DNA from: Ruminococcaceae bacterium UBA1036
Lineage (GTDB): Bacteria; Bacillota; Clostridia; Oscillospirales; Acutalibacteraceae
Reading direction: 5' to 3'
Length of the DNA: 42,603 bases
NCBI GenBank assembly: GCA_002316805.1
Contig: DCEF01000009.1
Coordinates: 1 to 42,603 of the forward strand
Part shown: piece by piece, positions 32,851 through 41,250 of the stretch
How the letters are laid out: each line of letters opens with the position of its first letter
How positions within the stretch are numbered: position 1 is the first letter of the stretch
Made by a program: the position numbers and the translations under genes
Notes under the pieces: generated by a model
What the model saw: only the letters and a program-made list of their open reading frames with translations
Told to the model about the DNA's origin: nothing
Databases searched by the model: none

Positions 32851-34883
32851 AAATAACAGTTGCGTCGTCAGCTGGGTTTTGTTTTGGCGTAAACCGTGCT
32901 GTCCAAATGGTAAGCCAGCTTCTTGATGAAAATAAAAAAGTCTGCACATTGGGCCCTATTATACACAATCCCCAGACGCTCAGGCGTCTTGCAGCGCGCG
33001 GCGCTTCTATTGTTGAAAATGTTTCCGATGCCCCTGCAGATGCAACCCTTGTTATACGTTCGCACGGTGTAGGAAAGAAAACTTATGATGAAATTTTATC
33101 ACGCGGCCTTAGCTTCTGTGATGCAACATGCCCTAATGTGGCTAAAATTCACTCAATAGTATCAAAAGAATCATCAGATGGAAAAACGATTCTCATAGCA
33201 GGTGATGCAAGCCATCCTGAAGTTGAGGGAATTATTGGCCACTGCAGTGGTGAATACTATGTTTTTAACAATGCCGGCGAGCTAAATAATATAACCCAAA
33301 AATATGCATTTTTGAAGCATAGCCCTGTCTGTGTGATTTCACAAACAACCTTTAGTATCAGCGAATGGAAAAATTGTTTGGAAATCATTCGAAAAGTGTA
33401 TACAAAAGCTGTTATTTTTGATACAATATGTAATGCAACTGCAATGCGTCAGTCGGAGGCGGCAGAAATGTCGCAAAAATGTGATGCAATGATTGTGATC
33501 GGTGGGCGGCAAAGCTCCAATACCGCTAAACTGGTTGATGTCTGTGGCAGAAATTGCATTACATATCTTGTGGAAGCTGCGGACGAGCTTCCGCTCATGG
33601 CTTTGAAAAAAGCCGGGCGTATTGGCATTACTGCTGGTGCTTCCACGCCGGCAAGCATTATAAAGGAGGTACTTGATACCATGTCAGAACTAAACGAGGG
33701 GCCAACGCAGGCAACAAATGAGCCTGATGCACAAAGCAATAAGGAGAACTCCTCCGAGGGAAATTTTGCAGAAATGCTTGAGGAATCCCTCAAGAATTTA
33801 AATACAGGTGAGAAGGTACACGGCGTTGTTGTGGGTGTAAACCCGACGGAAGTCCTTGTTGATGTTGGCAGAAAGCAGGCTGGGTATATTCCTGCTTCAG
33901 AGCTTTCATCAAACCCCAATGTAAAACCTGAGGACGTTGTAAAAGTCGGCGATGAGATGGATCTTCTCATCATGCGCACAAATGACCAGGAAGGCACTAT
34001 TATGCTTTCCAAAAAACGCCTTGATGCCGAAAAGGGCTGGGAGAAAATTGTCGATGCTGAAGAGAGTCAGGCCGTTCTCGAAGGCACTGTTACAGATATC
34101 GTAAAAGGCGGTGTGATTGCTGCCACCGAAGGTGTAAAGGTTTTCATACCAGCTTCACAGGCCACCGCTTCCCGCAGCGACCCGCTCGAAGATTTGTTAA
34201 ATAAAAATGTGAAATTCCGTATAATTGAAGTGAACCGCAACCGCAGACGTGCAGTTGGCTCCATCCGTTCCGTCCTGAAAGATGAACGCAAAGCACTGCA
34301 AGAAAAATTCTGGGAGACTGCAGAAGTCGATAAAGTTTACACTGGCGTTGTAAAGTCCCTTACTTCTTACGGTGCGTTTGTAGACCTCGGCGGCATTGAC
34401 GGAATGATTCACATTTCAGAGCTTTCATGGACAAGGATAAAACATCCGTCTGAAATCGTAAATGTCGGTGACAAGGTTACTGTTTATATCAAGGCGCTTG
34501 ATAAAGACAGGGGCAGGATTTCTCTTGGCTATAAGAAGCCTGAAGATAATCCATGGGTAATTCTCAAAGACAAGTACCCGGTTGGCAGCGAGATTGACGT
34601 TAAGATTGTCGGCATGACGACATTTGGTGCTTTTGCTCAGGTGATTCCGGGCATTGACGGGCTTATTCATATTTCCCAGATTGCCGACCACCGGATTGAG
34701 AAGCCGCAGGACGTGTTTAAAATGGGCGACGTGACTAAAGTTAAAATTACGGATATTGATTTTGACCGTCACCGTGTCAGCCTTTCAAGGCGCGCCATTT
34801 TAGAAGAGCAGAATGCGCAGGAGGAACAGGAAGTCGAGAAAGAGAATCCAGAAACTCTCGAGCAGCCTTCCGATAACATCTGA
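32847..34883 (+). CDS. ispH: Fusion of IspH (HMBPP reductase) and ribosomal protein S1-type domains
   Basis: This 678-residue protein joins two functions. Residues 1-280 are IspH, which makes isopentenyl and dimethylallyl diphosphate; the iron-sulfur cysteines C12, C95 and C195 are all present. An acidic linker (about 281-320) leads to four S1 RNA-binding domains at about 321-390, 408-475, 494-563 and 580-648, with an acidic tail. The fusion is known in Clostridia. Start is GTG at 32847, overlapping the acyltransferase stop, with GGAGG before it. The reading frame is unbroken, so it is not a frameshift artefact. It is last in the operon and followed by a terminator. Confidence 0.95.
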   Translation: MKITVASSAGFCFGVNRAVQMVSQLLDENKKVCTLGPIIHNPQTLRRLAARGASIVENVSDAPADATLVIRSHGVGKKTYDEILSRGLSFCDATCPNVAKIHSIVSKESSDGKTILIAGDASHPEVEGIIGHCSGEYYVFNNAGELNNITQKYAFLKHSPVCVISQTTFSISEWKNCLEIIRKVYTKAVIFDTICNATAMRQSEAAEMSQKCDAMIVIGGRQSSNTAKLVDVCGRNCITYLVEAADELPLMALKKAGRIGITAGASTPASIIKEVLDTMSELNEGPTQATNEPDAQSNKENSSEGNFAEMLEESLKNLNTGEKVHGVVVGVNPTEVLVDVGRKQAGYIPASELSSNPNVKPEDVVKVGDEMDLLIMRTNDQEGTIMLSKKRLDAEKGWEKIVDAEESQAVLEGTVTDIVKGGVIAATEGVKVFIPASQATASRSDPLEDLLNKNVKFRIIEVNRNRRRAVGSIRSVLKDERKALQEKFWETAEVDKVYTGVVKSLTSYGAFVDLGGIDGMIHISELSWTRIKHPSEIVNVGDKVTVYIKALDKDRGRISLGYKKPEDNPWVILKDKYPVGSEIDVKIVGMTTFGAFAQVIPGIDGLIHISQIADHRIEKPQDVFKMGDVTKVKITDIDFDRHRVSLSRRAILEEQNAQEEQEVEKENPETLEQPSDNI

Positions 34884-34896
34884 TTTTAATTTTTAG

Positions 34897-34936
34897 CGGC
34901 ACAAAGATTCCTTTGGTTTCTTTGTGCCGTTTTTTG
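34897..34936 (+). terminator. Terminator of the cmk-plsC-ispH operon
   Basis: CGGCACAAAGA (34897-34907) pairs with TCTTTGTGCCG (34919-34929), followed by a run of seven T. Confidence 0.93.
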
Positions 34937-35024
34937 TTTAGCTTTTTCTTTGCCGCCATAAAGTTTATGCACATTATAATTCCTTTTGGAGTAGTATAAG
35001 CTAAAAGGTTCAGGAGGTGCGGCA

Positions 35025-35657
35025 ATGAGAAGGCACCGTTTTATCCGCGGGCAGGTTAAGAGGCTGATGGCCTTTGTCCTTGTTATTTTCATAGTGATGA
35101 TAGCTTTGATCAATCATCTGGTAAGACCTGTGATTGAATCTGCGACGACAAATGAGGCAAAAATAAAAGCTGTCAATATAATTAATAATATAGTAATAAA
35201 AGAGCTCGGTGAAAATTCTGTGACCTACGACAGCCTGATTCATGTTAGCCGCGGAAGTGACGGCAATGTGCTTTCAATCACTACGGATATAGTGAAGATG
35301 AATCTGTTTAAGTCGCACATAATTGAGGAAGTGCAGAAAGAGCTTAACGGCAGCAACAGCTCCTCAATGAATGTCCCCATTGGCACACTCTTAGGTGGTA
35401 ACATTTTTTACGGCCGCGGGCCAAATGTTAATTTAAAGCTGACACTTTCTGGAAACATATCGGCTGAGTTTAAAAGTTCGTTCCAGTCCGCCGGAATAAA
35501 CCAGACGCGCCACCAGATTTATCTTGATGTTAAAACGGATGTTTATACTTTTCTGCCAGGCCTTGGAACGGCAACCAAAGTGAATACCAATATCCTTGTT
35601 GCGGAAACCATCATTGTCGGCACTGTGCCGGATATGGTGCTCAATACGAAACAATGA
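35025..35657 (+). CDS. yunB: Sporulation protein YunB
   Basis: The 210-residue protein has one N-terminal membrane segment (about 13-33) and a large extracytoplasmic part with the YunB hallmarks: TTNEAKIKAVNIINNIV, IPIGTLLGG-type VPIGTLLGGNIFYGRGP, and TSFQSAGINQTRHQIYLDV-like text. YunB is made in the mother cell under sigma-E in Bacillus and is needed for full spore coat/germination. It supports a spore-forming host. AGGAGG precedes ATG 35025. A sigma-E type promoter could lie in the 88-base gap, but I could not place it confidently. Confidence 0.92.
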   Translation: MRRHRFIRGQVKRLMAFVLVIFIVMIALINHLVRPVIESATTNEAKIKAVNIINNIVIKELGENSVTYDSLIHVSRGSDGNVLSITTDIVKMNLFKSHIIEEVQKELNGSNSSSMNVPIGTLLGGNIFYGRGPNVNLKLTLSGNISAEFKSSFQSAGINQTRHQIYLDVKTDVYTFLPGLGTATKVNTNILVAETIIVGTVPDMVLNTKQ

Positions 35658-35700
35658 TTTCTGCTTTAAAAAACGGAAACAATCGGGAAGGTAAGTTTTT

Positions 35701-37686
35701 ATGGAATTCGAGGAAGCTAAAAAACAGGCAGCTGACCTTAGAAAACAGATTAAGTACCACAATAAAAAATATTACGATGAAGACGCACCGGAAATCGACG
35801 ATTTCGAATATGATGCGCTTTATCGTAGGCTTGAAAATATTGAGGCTGAGTTTCCGGATCTTGTGACGCCTGACTCGCCTACACAAACAGTAGGCGGCCA
35901 TGCGCTTGTAAAGTTTTCTCCGGTCGTGCATGACGTGCCTATGGAAAGCCTCCACGACTCTTTTTCGGAGCAGGAGCTTATGGATTTTGACAAGCGTGTC
36001 CGCGATGCTGCCGGAGCGCCTGTCTATATCGTTGAACCGAAATTCGACGGTTTGTCCGTCTCGGCGGAATATAGGGACGGTGTCTTCGTCAGAGGCTCAA
36101 CGCGCGGCGATGGCCTCGTCGGGGAGGATATAACGGAGAACCTCCGCACTATACGCACGCTGCCGGAACGCCTGAAAAGGCCGCTTCCATATCTTGAAGT
36201 GCGTGGCGAAGTCTATATGTCCCATAAAGTGTTTAATGAGCTTTCGGCAAAAATGGAGCTAAATGGCGAGAAGCCGTTTAAAAATCCACGGAACGCCGCA
36301 GCAGGCTCTCTCCGCCAGAAAGATGCAAAAATAACGGCTGCGCGCAAGCTTGATATTTTTGTTTTCAATGTGCAGCAAGCTACTGGCGTAGACCTTCAGT
36401 ACCATGACCAGTCACTTAAATTTCTTAAGGACCTTGGCTTCACGGTTCCGCCATTTTTTACCCCCTGCAAGGCCATAGAAGAAGTGATAAGCGAAATACA
36501 CCGCATAGGTGATATGCGCGGTTCGTTCGATTATTCGATTGACGGCGCCGTTGTAAAGGTGAACTCATTTTCACAGCGTACGAAACTTGGCAGCACGGCA
36601 AAATTTCCACGCTGGGCGGAGGCATTTAAGTATCCTCCTGAAGAAAAGAAGACGAAAGTGCTCGGCATTGAAGTCAATGTTGGCAGGACTGGTGTGCTGA
36701 CGCCAACAGGTATTTTTGCTCCTATCACCATTGCAGGAACTACTGTAAGCCGTGCAACGCTGCATAACCAGAACTTTATTTCTGACAAAGGCATACGTAT
36801 TGGCGACACTGTCATCCTTCGCAAAGCGGGCGAAATAATCCCCGAAGTTGTCTCAGTTGTATCGCACGCTGAAGGTTCTGCCCCGTTTAAGATGCCATCG
36901 GTTTGCCCGTCGTGCGGTGCTCCGGTTGTAAGGGAAGAAGGGGAGGCTGCTACAAGGTGCACAAATCCGGAATGCCCTGCACAGCTTCTGCGCCATCTGA
37001 TTCACTTCTGCTCGCGCGATGCCATGAATATTGATGGCTTTGGCCCTGCTGCCCTGCAGCAACTTATCTCAGAAGGGCTTGTAAAATCACCGGCTGACAT
37101 ATTCAGCCTCACTGGGCCACAGCTTAGCAGTCTTGAACGCATGGGGCGTAAATCTGCAGAAAATCATATCAATGCAATTGAAAAATCAAAGCAGAATGAC
37201 CTTTACCGGCTTCTGTTTGCGCTCGGCATACCTCACATTGGGCTGAAAGCGGCAAAACTTCTGGCTGCCAGATTCGGGAATATCGACGGCATATTTCACG
37301 CTTCAAAGGAAGAGATAGCATCGATAGATGGTTATGGTGAAATTATGGCCGAAAGCGTCAGGCTGTTTTTTGACCTGCCAAATACGGCACATCTTATCGG
37401 CAGGCTTAGAGATGCCGGCGTAAATATGGAGTCGGAAATATCCGCACCATCAGACAATCGTTTTGCCGGTAAGACCTTTGTGCTAACCGGTACACTACCG
37501 ACAATGACGCGCTCACAGGCTGCGGAAATCATTGAAAGCCGCGGTGGCAAAGTCAGCAGCAGTGTTTCTAAAAAAACAGACTATGTCCTCGCCGGAAAAG
37601 ATGCAGGCAGCAAGCTCACAAAAGCCAATCAGCTTGGAGTGGCTGTAATCTCAGAAGATGATTTAAACAATATGCTGGAAAGCTGA
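35701..37686 (+). CDS. ligA: NAD-dependent DNA ligase
   Basis: The 661-residue enzyme joins nicks using NAD+. Visible in order: N-terminal NAD-binding Ia domain, adenylation site KFDG with K114, the OB region (GRTGVLTPTGIFAPI), a four-Cys zinc finger (CPSCGAP and CTNPECPAQ, about 401-426), helix-hairpin-helix region (FALGIPHIGLKAAKLLA) and a C-terminal BRCT domain (FAGKTFVLTGTLPTMTR). All parts are intact. GGAAGG precedes ATG 35701, 43 bases after yunB. Confidence 0.97.
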   Translation: MEFEEAKKQAADLRKQIKYHNKKYYDEDAPEIDDFEYDALYRRLENIEAEFPDLVTPDSPTQTVGGHALVKFSPVVHDVPMESLHDSFSEQELMDFDKRVRDAAGAPVYIVEPKFDGLSVSAEYRDGVFVRGSTRGDGLVGEDITENLRTIRTLPERLKRPLPYLEVRGEVYMSHKVFNELSAKMELNGEKPFKNPRNAAAGSLRQKDAKITAARKLDIFVFNVQQATGVDLQYHDQSLKFLKDLGFTVPPFFTPCKAIEEVISEIHRIGDMRGSFDYSIDGAVVKVNSFSQRTKLGSTAKFPRWAEAFKYPPEEKKTKVLGIEVNVGRTGVLTPTGIFAPITIAGTTVSRATLHNQNFISDKGIRIGDTVILRKAGEIIPEVVSVVSHAEGSAPFKMPSVCPSCGAPVVREEGEAATRCTNPECPAQLLRHLIHFCSRDAMNIDGFGPAALQQLISEGLVKSPADIFSLTGPQLSSLERMGRKSAENHINAIEKSKQNDLYRLLFALGIPHIGLKAAKLLAARFGNIDGIFHASKEEIASIDGYGEIMAESVRLFFDLPNTAHLIGRLRDAGVNMESEISAPSDNRFAGKTFVLTGTLPTMTRSQAAEIIESRGGKVSSSVSKKTDYVLAGKDAGSKLTKANQLGVAVISEDDLNNMLES

Positions 37687-37716
37687 ATACGGTTTTGCTG
37701 TTAAAGTTACATTTTT

Positions 37717-37755
37717 AAATACCCTCTGCGCATTTTTTGGGCAGAGGGTATTTTT
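37717..37755 (+). terminator. Terminator after ligA
   Basis: AAATACCCTCTGC (37717-37729) pairs with GCAGAGGGTATTT (37741-37753), followed by T residues. The stem also has a T-run on the minus side and may end the minus-strand zinc-ribbon gene. Confidence 0.9.
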
Positions 37756-37812
37756 CTATACAACGTGCAATTCATAAAAGAAATTTGTTATTCATATCAA
37801 TTACAGGACGCA

Positions 37813-38178
37813 TTAAAGCATTCTGCCGCATTTTGGGCAGTAGCTGCTTCCTGGCTCAAGCCTTGCACCACAGTAAGGGCAGTAGCGCGCCGTCTGCCCG
37901 ACCATGCGGTAAATATGGTTTGGGTCGATTTCAGCATACGGATTCTTTTCAAGTCTGTTGCCCTCCATTTTGCTGATTTCGTAGACGGCGCCGCATCTTG
38001 GGCATGAGATAAAATATCGCTTTCCAAACCTGAAGAGGGGGATAAAGAAGAAAACAAAACGCTTGCTGACGCATGTTACGTTTGACAAAATTCTATTTGC
38101 GCCGCAGCATGGAAAGTACCGGCATAGGCGCTGCCCGAGGCTTTTCGTGCTGCTCGTAACGGCGATAAAGAAAAACAT
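37813..38178 (-). CDS. Zinc-ribbon protein
   Basis: The 121-residue protein has a short hydrophobic start, then a partly hydrophobic core (RFVFFFIPLFRFGKRYFI, about 40-57) and three to four CxxC pairs: C24/C25 in FPCCG, CPRCG (about 59-63), CPYCG (about 100-104) and CPKCG near the end. It resembles small clostridial zinc-ribbon proteins with an FFIPIFKW-type segment. Start ATG at 38178 follows AAGGGGA with about seven bases of spacing. It is divergent from the GHL10 gene, and start codons lie only 44 bases apart. Function unknown; the metal role is inferred from the Cys pairs. Confidence 0.8.
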   Translation of the reverse strand: MFFFIAVTSSTKSLGQRLCRYFPCCGANRILSNVTCVSKRFVFFFIPLFRFGKRYFISCPRCGAVYEISKMEGNRLEKNPYAEIDPNHIYRMVGQTARYCPYCGARLEPGSSYCPKCGRML

Positions 38179-38222
38179 TCTAAAGTCCCCTTTGCAAGAT
38201 TGTGTTAAGGAAGGAAGAAAAA

Positions 38223-39494
38223 ATGGTTATCCGTTTATTCCGCCGACATATTGTTATTGCCTGTGTTGGAATCCTTGCAGGTGTTATCGCTGTTACAATG
38301 GCGGTAAATCACTGCGGTGAGGCAAAGCCTGGCCGTACGCAGCAGGCTGTAAAACCAGGGGCACATTCTGAACCGAATGCATCATCGCAAGCATTGCACA
38401 GCGCAGGCACTAAGGAAATGCGGGCCGTCTGGGTGCCATATATGAGCCTTAACATGAGCTATGAAAAAGATAAAAGCGAACAGTCATTCATGAAAAAATT
38501 CGATGCAATAATCCATACGGCAAAGTTATGTGGAATGAATACACTTGTAGTTCAGGTCAGGCCTTTCAGCGACGCGCTTTATAAATCACAGTATTACCCG
38601 TGGAGCCATATACTAAGTGGGGCACAGGGCAAAGACCCCGGTTATGATCCGCTGAAGGATATGGTAACGGAAAGCCATAAAAACGGGCTTAAAATCCATG
38701 CATGGATAAATCCGCTGAGAATAAGCATCTCCGGAACGCCGTCGTCACTTTCAAATTCAAATCCATGCTGCATATATCAAAAAGATGCCTCAAAATCGTG
38801 CTATATTGCAAACTTTAAAGATGGAACATATTATAATCCGGCATACGACGAGATACGCAGGCTTGTTGCCGACGGCGCAAAGGAAATTGCTCAGAAATAT
38901 GATGTTGACGGCATACAGTTTGATGATTACTTTTATCCGACGCAGGATACTTCATTTGACTGGCAGTCATACAGCAACTACTGCAGCACAGCTAAAAAAA
39001 CAGGGACGCCGCTTTCACTTGAGGAATGGCGGTGCGCTAACATAAATTCTATGGTAACACTTGTTTACCGCGAGATAAAGTCGGTGAGGCCCGGGCTGCC
39101 GTTTGGCATTGCGCCACAGGGAAATACGGCAAACGATATGAAGATGGGCGCTGACGTTTACGCATGGTGTTCGGCCAAAGGGTATGTTGATTATATCTGC
39201 CCACAGCTTTACTATAATTTTCAGAATCCTGTCCTGCCATTCAGTGCAGCGGCAAACACATGGAGAACCATGGTAAAAAATAAAGATATAAAACTTTATT
39301 TTGGCCTTGCAGCTTACAAAGCCGGCTCAGGTGCCGACAGCGGGACGTGGAAAAATTCTTCGACAATACTTGCGGGCCAGGTCCAGTATGGGCGCCAAGT
39401 TAAGTGCGACGGGTTCATGTTTTATTCATGCGAATTTTTGAACAGCAGCCAGACAAAAGATGAAATACAGAATGTCGTTAAGCTTCTAAACTGA
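38223..39494 (+). CDS. GHL10-type glycosidase-like exported protein
   Basis: The 423-residue protein has an N-terminal signal anchor or signal peptide (about 9-29) without a lipobox, a low-complexity linker and a TIM-barrel domain (about 68-420) of the DUF187/GHL10 type. Typical segments are EMRAVWVPY, MNTLVVQVRPFSDALYKS, IHAWINPLR, VDGIQFDDYFYPT and FGIAPQGN. Asp/Glu in IQFDDY are likely catalytic. Family members are glycoside hydrolase-like; substrates are mostly unknown, possibly wall or surface glycans. Start ATG at 38223 follows AAGGAAGGA; an in-frame upstream start at 38202 lies before the ribosome site. Its last nine bases overlap the convergent mtaB gene. Confidence 0.88.
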   Translation: MVIRLFRRHIVIACVGILAGVIAVTMAVNHCGEAKPGRTQQAVKPGAHSEPNASSQALHSAGTKEMRAVWVPYMSLNMSYEKDKSEQSFMKKFDAIIHTAKLCGMNTLVVQVRPFSDALYKSQYYPWSHILSGAQGKDPGYDPLKDMVTESHKNGLKIHAWINPLRISISGTPSSLSNSNPCCIYQKDASKSCYIANFKDGTYYNPAYDEIRRLVADGAKEIAQKYDVDGIQFDDYFYPTQDTSFDWQSYSNYCSTAKKTGTPLSLEEWRCANINSMVTLVYREIKSVRPGLPFGIAPQGNTANDMKMGADVYAWCSAKGYVDYICPQLYYNFQNPVLPFSAAANTWRTMVKNKDIKLYFGLAAYKAGSGADSGTWKNSSTILAGQVQYGRQVKCDGFMFYSCEFLNSSQTKDEIQNVVKLLN

Positions 39495-40778
39495 TTTACA
39501 TATTGTGCCATTGCAGCATGTGCTGTCATATCCGGTAATTTTTACCGGAAGGATGAGACCGCCTATTTTTTTGCTGCTTGTAGCATGGACGGGTGTATAG
39601 TTTTCCGTGTATCCCTCATATATGCCCGGCCCGCATTCACGCTCGAACAGGACTGGCTCTTCGCGGCCTTTCTGCATGCTGAAAAACGATTCACGCGTTT
39701 CCTCGGCAGCCTGAATCATTTTGTGGCTGCGTTCTTCGGCAACTTGAGGTGCGACTTGACTGGGCATTCTTGCGGCTGCCGTGCCGGGACGCCTTGAATA
39801 TATAAAAACATGGGCTTTTGCAAAGGCAATTTTCCTTTCGAATGCAAGCGACTCTTCAAACTCGTCTTCGGTCTCTCCTGGGAAACCCACCATTATATCT
39901 GTGGTTATGGCGGCATTAGGAAAAGACGCACGCAGATTTTCAACTATGTTGCGGTACTCTTCAGCTGTGTAATGGCGGTTCATACGCTTAAGCGTAGCAT
40001 TACATCCGCTCTGCAGGGAAAGATGAAACTGTGGGCAGAGCTTTTTCTGGCACTTAAGGCGTGCAATTGTTTTCGCATCAAGGCGTTCCGGCTCGAGCGA
40101 CCCAAGCCTCACACGCTCGATCCCTTCCTGGCCGCAGGCGGCTTCAACTGCGTCACACAGAGTAAGCCCAATTTCCTGCCCATACGCCGAAAGGTCTATG
40201 CCTGTAAGTACAACTTCCCTATAGCTGTTGGCCGCAATTTCTGCAAGCTCTTTTTTCAAGTTTTCCAGAGGCTTTGAGCGCACCATACCGCGCGCATAGG
40301 GGATAATGCAGTAGGAACAGAAATTATTGCACCCGTCTTCAATTTTTACAAATGCGCGCGTTCTCTCATAAAAATGGCTTACCTGCATAGGCTCGAATGT
40401 TCTGTTGTGCGGCACAATGTCAATAATTCTCTTATGCGTTTTCAAAAATTTCCGTATGTCTGGTATTAGTGAAGAGTGGTTTGAGTTGCCGAGGACTATG
40501 TCAGCTTCCGTAAGGCGCGAAGCTTTTTCTGGGAAAGCCTGTGACATACAGCCTGTAAGCACAATAACGGCATGCGGATTTTCCCTGCGCGTGCGGCGGA
40601 CAGTCTGCCTTACTTTGCGGTCGCTGACTGATGTCACCGTACATGAATTAATAATAACTATATCACTTTCCGGTATACTGTCGCACGCAGTGCAGCCTTC
40701 GCTAAAAAGCGTATTAAGCATTGACTGTGATTCGTACTGATTGACTTTGCAGCCAAGTGTGATTGCGGTAACTTTCAT
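39486..40778 (-). CDS. mtaB: tRNA t6A37 methylthiotransferase
   Basis: The 430-residue radical SAM enzyme adds a methylthio group to t6A at position 37 of ANN-decoding tRNAs. The UPF0004 domain cysteines are C10, C46 and C77; the radical SAM cluster is CNNFCSYC (C150, C154, C157). The opening MKVTAITLGCKVNQYESQ is characteristic of MtaB rather than MiaB or RimO. A C-terminal TRAM-like region is present. Start is ATG at 40778 with AAAGGTGA before it; ATG at 40793 is upstream of that site. The stop (TAG) lies nine bases into the 3' end of the convergent GHL10-type gene. Confidence 0.94.
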   Translation of the reverse strand: MKVTAITLGCKVNQYESQSMLNTLFSEGCTACDSIPESDIVIINSCTVTSVSDRKVRQTVRRTRRENPHAVIVLTGCMSQAFPEKASRLTEADIVLGNSNHSSLIPDIRKFLKTHKRIIDIVPHNRTFEPMQVSHFYERTRAFVKIEDGCNNFCSYCIIPYARGMVRSKPLENLKKELAEIAANSYREVVLTGIDLSAYGQEIGLTLCDAVEAACGQEGIERVRLGSLEPERLDAKTIARLKCQKKLCPQFHLSLQSGCNATLKRMNRHYTAEEYRNIVENLRASFPNAAITTDIMVGFPGETEDEFEESLAFERKIAFAKAHVFIYSRRPGTAAARMPSQVAPQVAEERSHKMIQAAEETRESFFSMQKGREEPVLFERECGPGIYEGYTENYTPVHATSSKKIGGLILPVKITGYDSTCCNGTICKSV

Positions 40779-40847
40779 TTGTTCACCTTTCATAAAAAAT
40801 AGATATTTTGTTTGGCTAAATAAAAAAATCTATAGTAATTTTGGACA

Positions 40848-40876
40848 TTGACCTAAAAAAAGAAAAGGTCTATCCT
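40848..40876 (+). promoter_or_regulatory. Putative promoter of the HPr-like gene
   Basis: TTGACC (40848-40853) and TATCCT (40871-40876) are 17 bases apart, 51 bases before the start codon. Confidence 0.6.
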
Positions 40877-40927
40877 TGTACAAGTATCAAAAAGTTGTTC
40901 TCAGACGATAGTTATGGAGGGAAATTT

Positions 40928-41206
40928 ATGTATTCGTCATATATCAGTTTGTCTAACATTGAGGCTGTAAAAGAATTTGTTACATTGGCAAATAACTACA
41001 AATTCCCGATAAATCTTGCCACGGACAAGTATAAAATCGACGCCAAGTCAATAATGGGAATTTTCAGCCTGGATTTGTCCAAGCCATTGAAAATTGAGGT
41101 AGATACAGATGGTGTTGACAAGAATAAATTCGATGATTTTGTATGTCAGCTAAAGCCTTTTACGTGCAAAGATGCTTCTGCTGTATCGGCTGCAAGCAAA
41201 TCATAA
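40928..41206 (+). CDS. HPr-like protein without the active histidine
   Basis: The 92-residue protein has the HPr (PTS phosphocarrier) size and fold pattern, including DAKSIMGIFSLDLS, which matches the regulatory serine loop (Ser46 of HPr) nearly exactly. The His15 region of true HPr (GLHARPA) is replaced by EFVTLANNYKFPINLA, which contains no histidine, so it cannot carry sugar-linked phosphate. It could work like Crh, where the serine is phosphorylated by HPr kinase to control carbon catabolite genes. GGAGG lies before ATG 40928; the frame is open 29 codons upstream but that is the promoter. A terminator follows. Monocistronic. Confidence 0.85.
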   Translation: MYSSYISLSNIEAVKEFVTLANNYKFPINLATDKYKIDAKSIMGIFSLDLSKPLKIEVDTDGVDKNKFDDFVCQLKPFTCKDASAVSAASKS

Positions 41207-41221
41207 GGCAATGTGATCGGT

Positions 41222-41247
41222 GTCCGGCTATGGCCGGACTTTTTTTT
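41222..41247 (+). terminator. Terminator of the HPr-like gene
   Basis: GTCCGGC (41222-41228) and GCCGGAC (41233-41239) form a stem with a four-base loop, followed by eight T. Confidence 0.92.
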
Positions 41248-41250
41248 ATA

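Noticed and set aside
33449..34012. Long antisense frame of 187 codons inside ispH-S1
   Set aside because: The sense frame is a known fusion with complete motifs; the antisense product is Ser-rich and without recognisable features.
39810..40277. Plus-strand open frame of 155 codons inside mtaB
   Set aside because: The minus-strand gene has all expected cysteine motifs; the antisense frame is a shadow.
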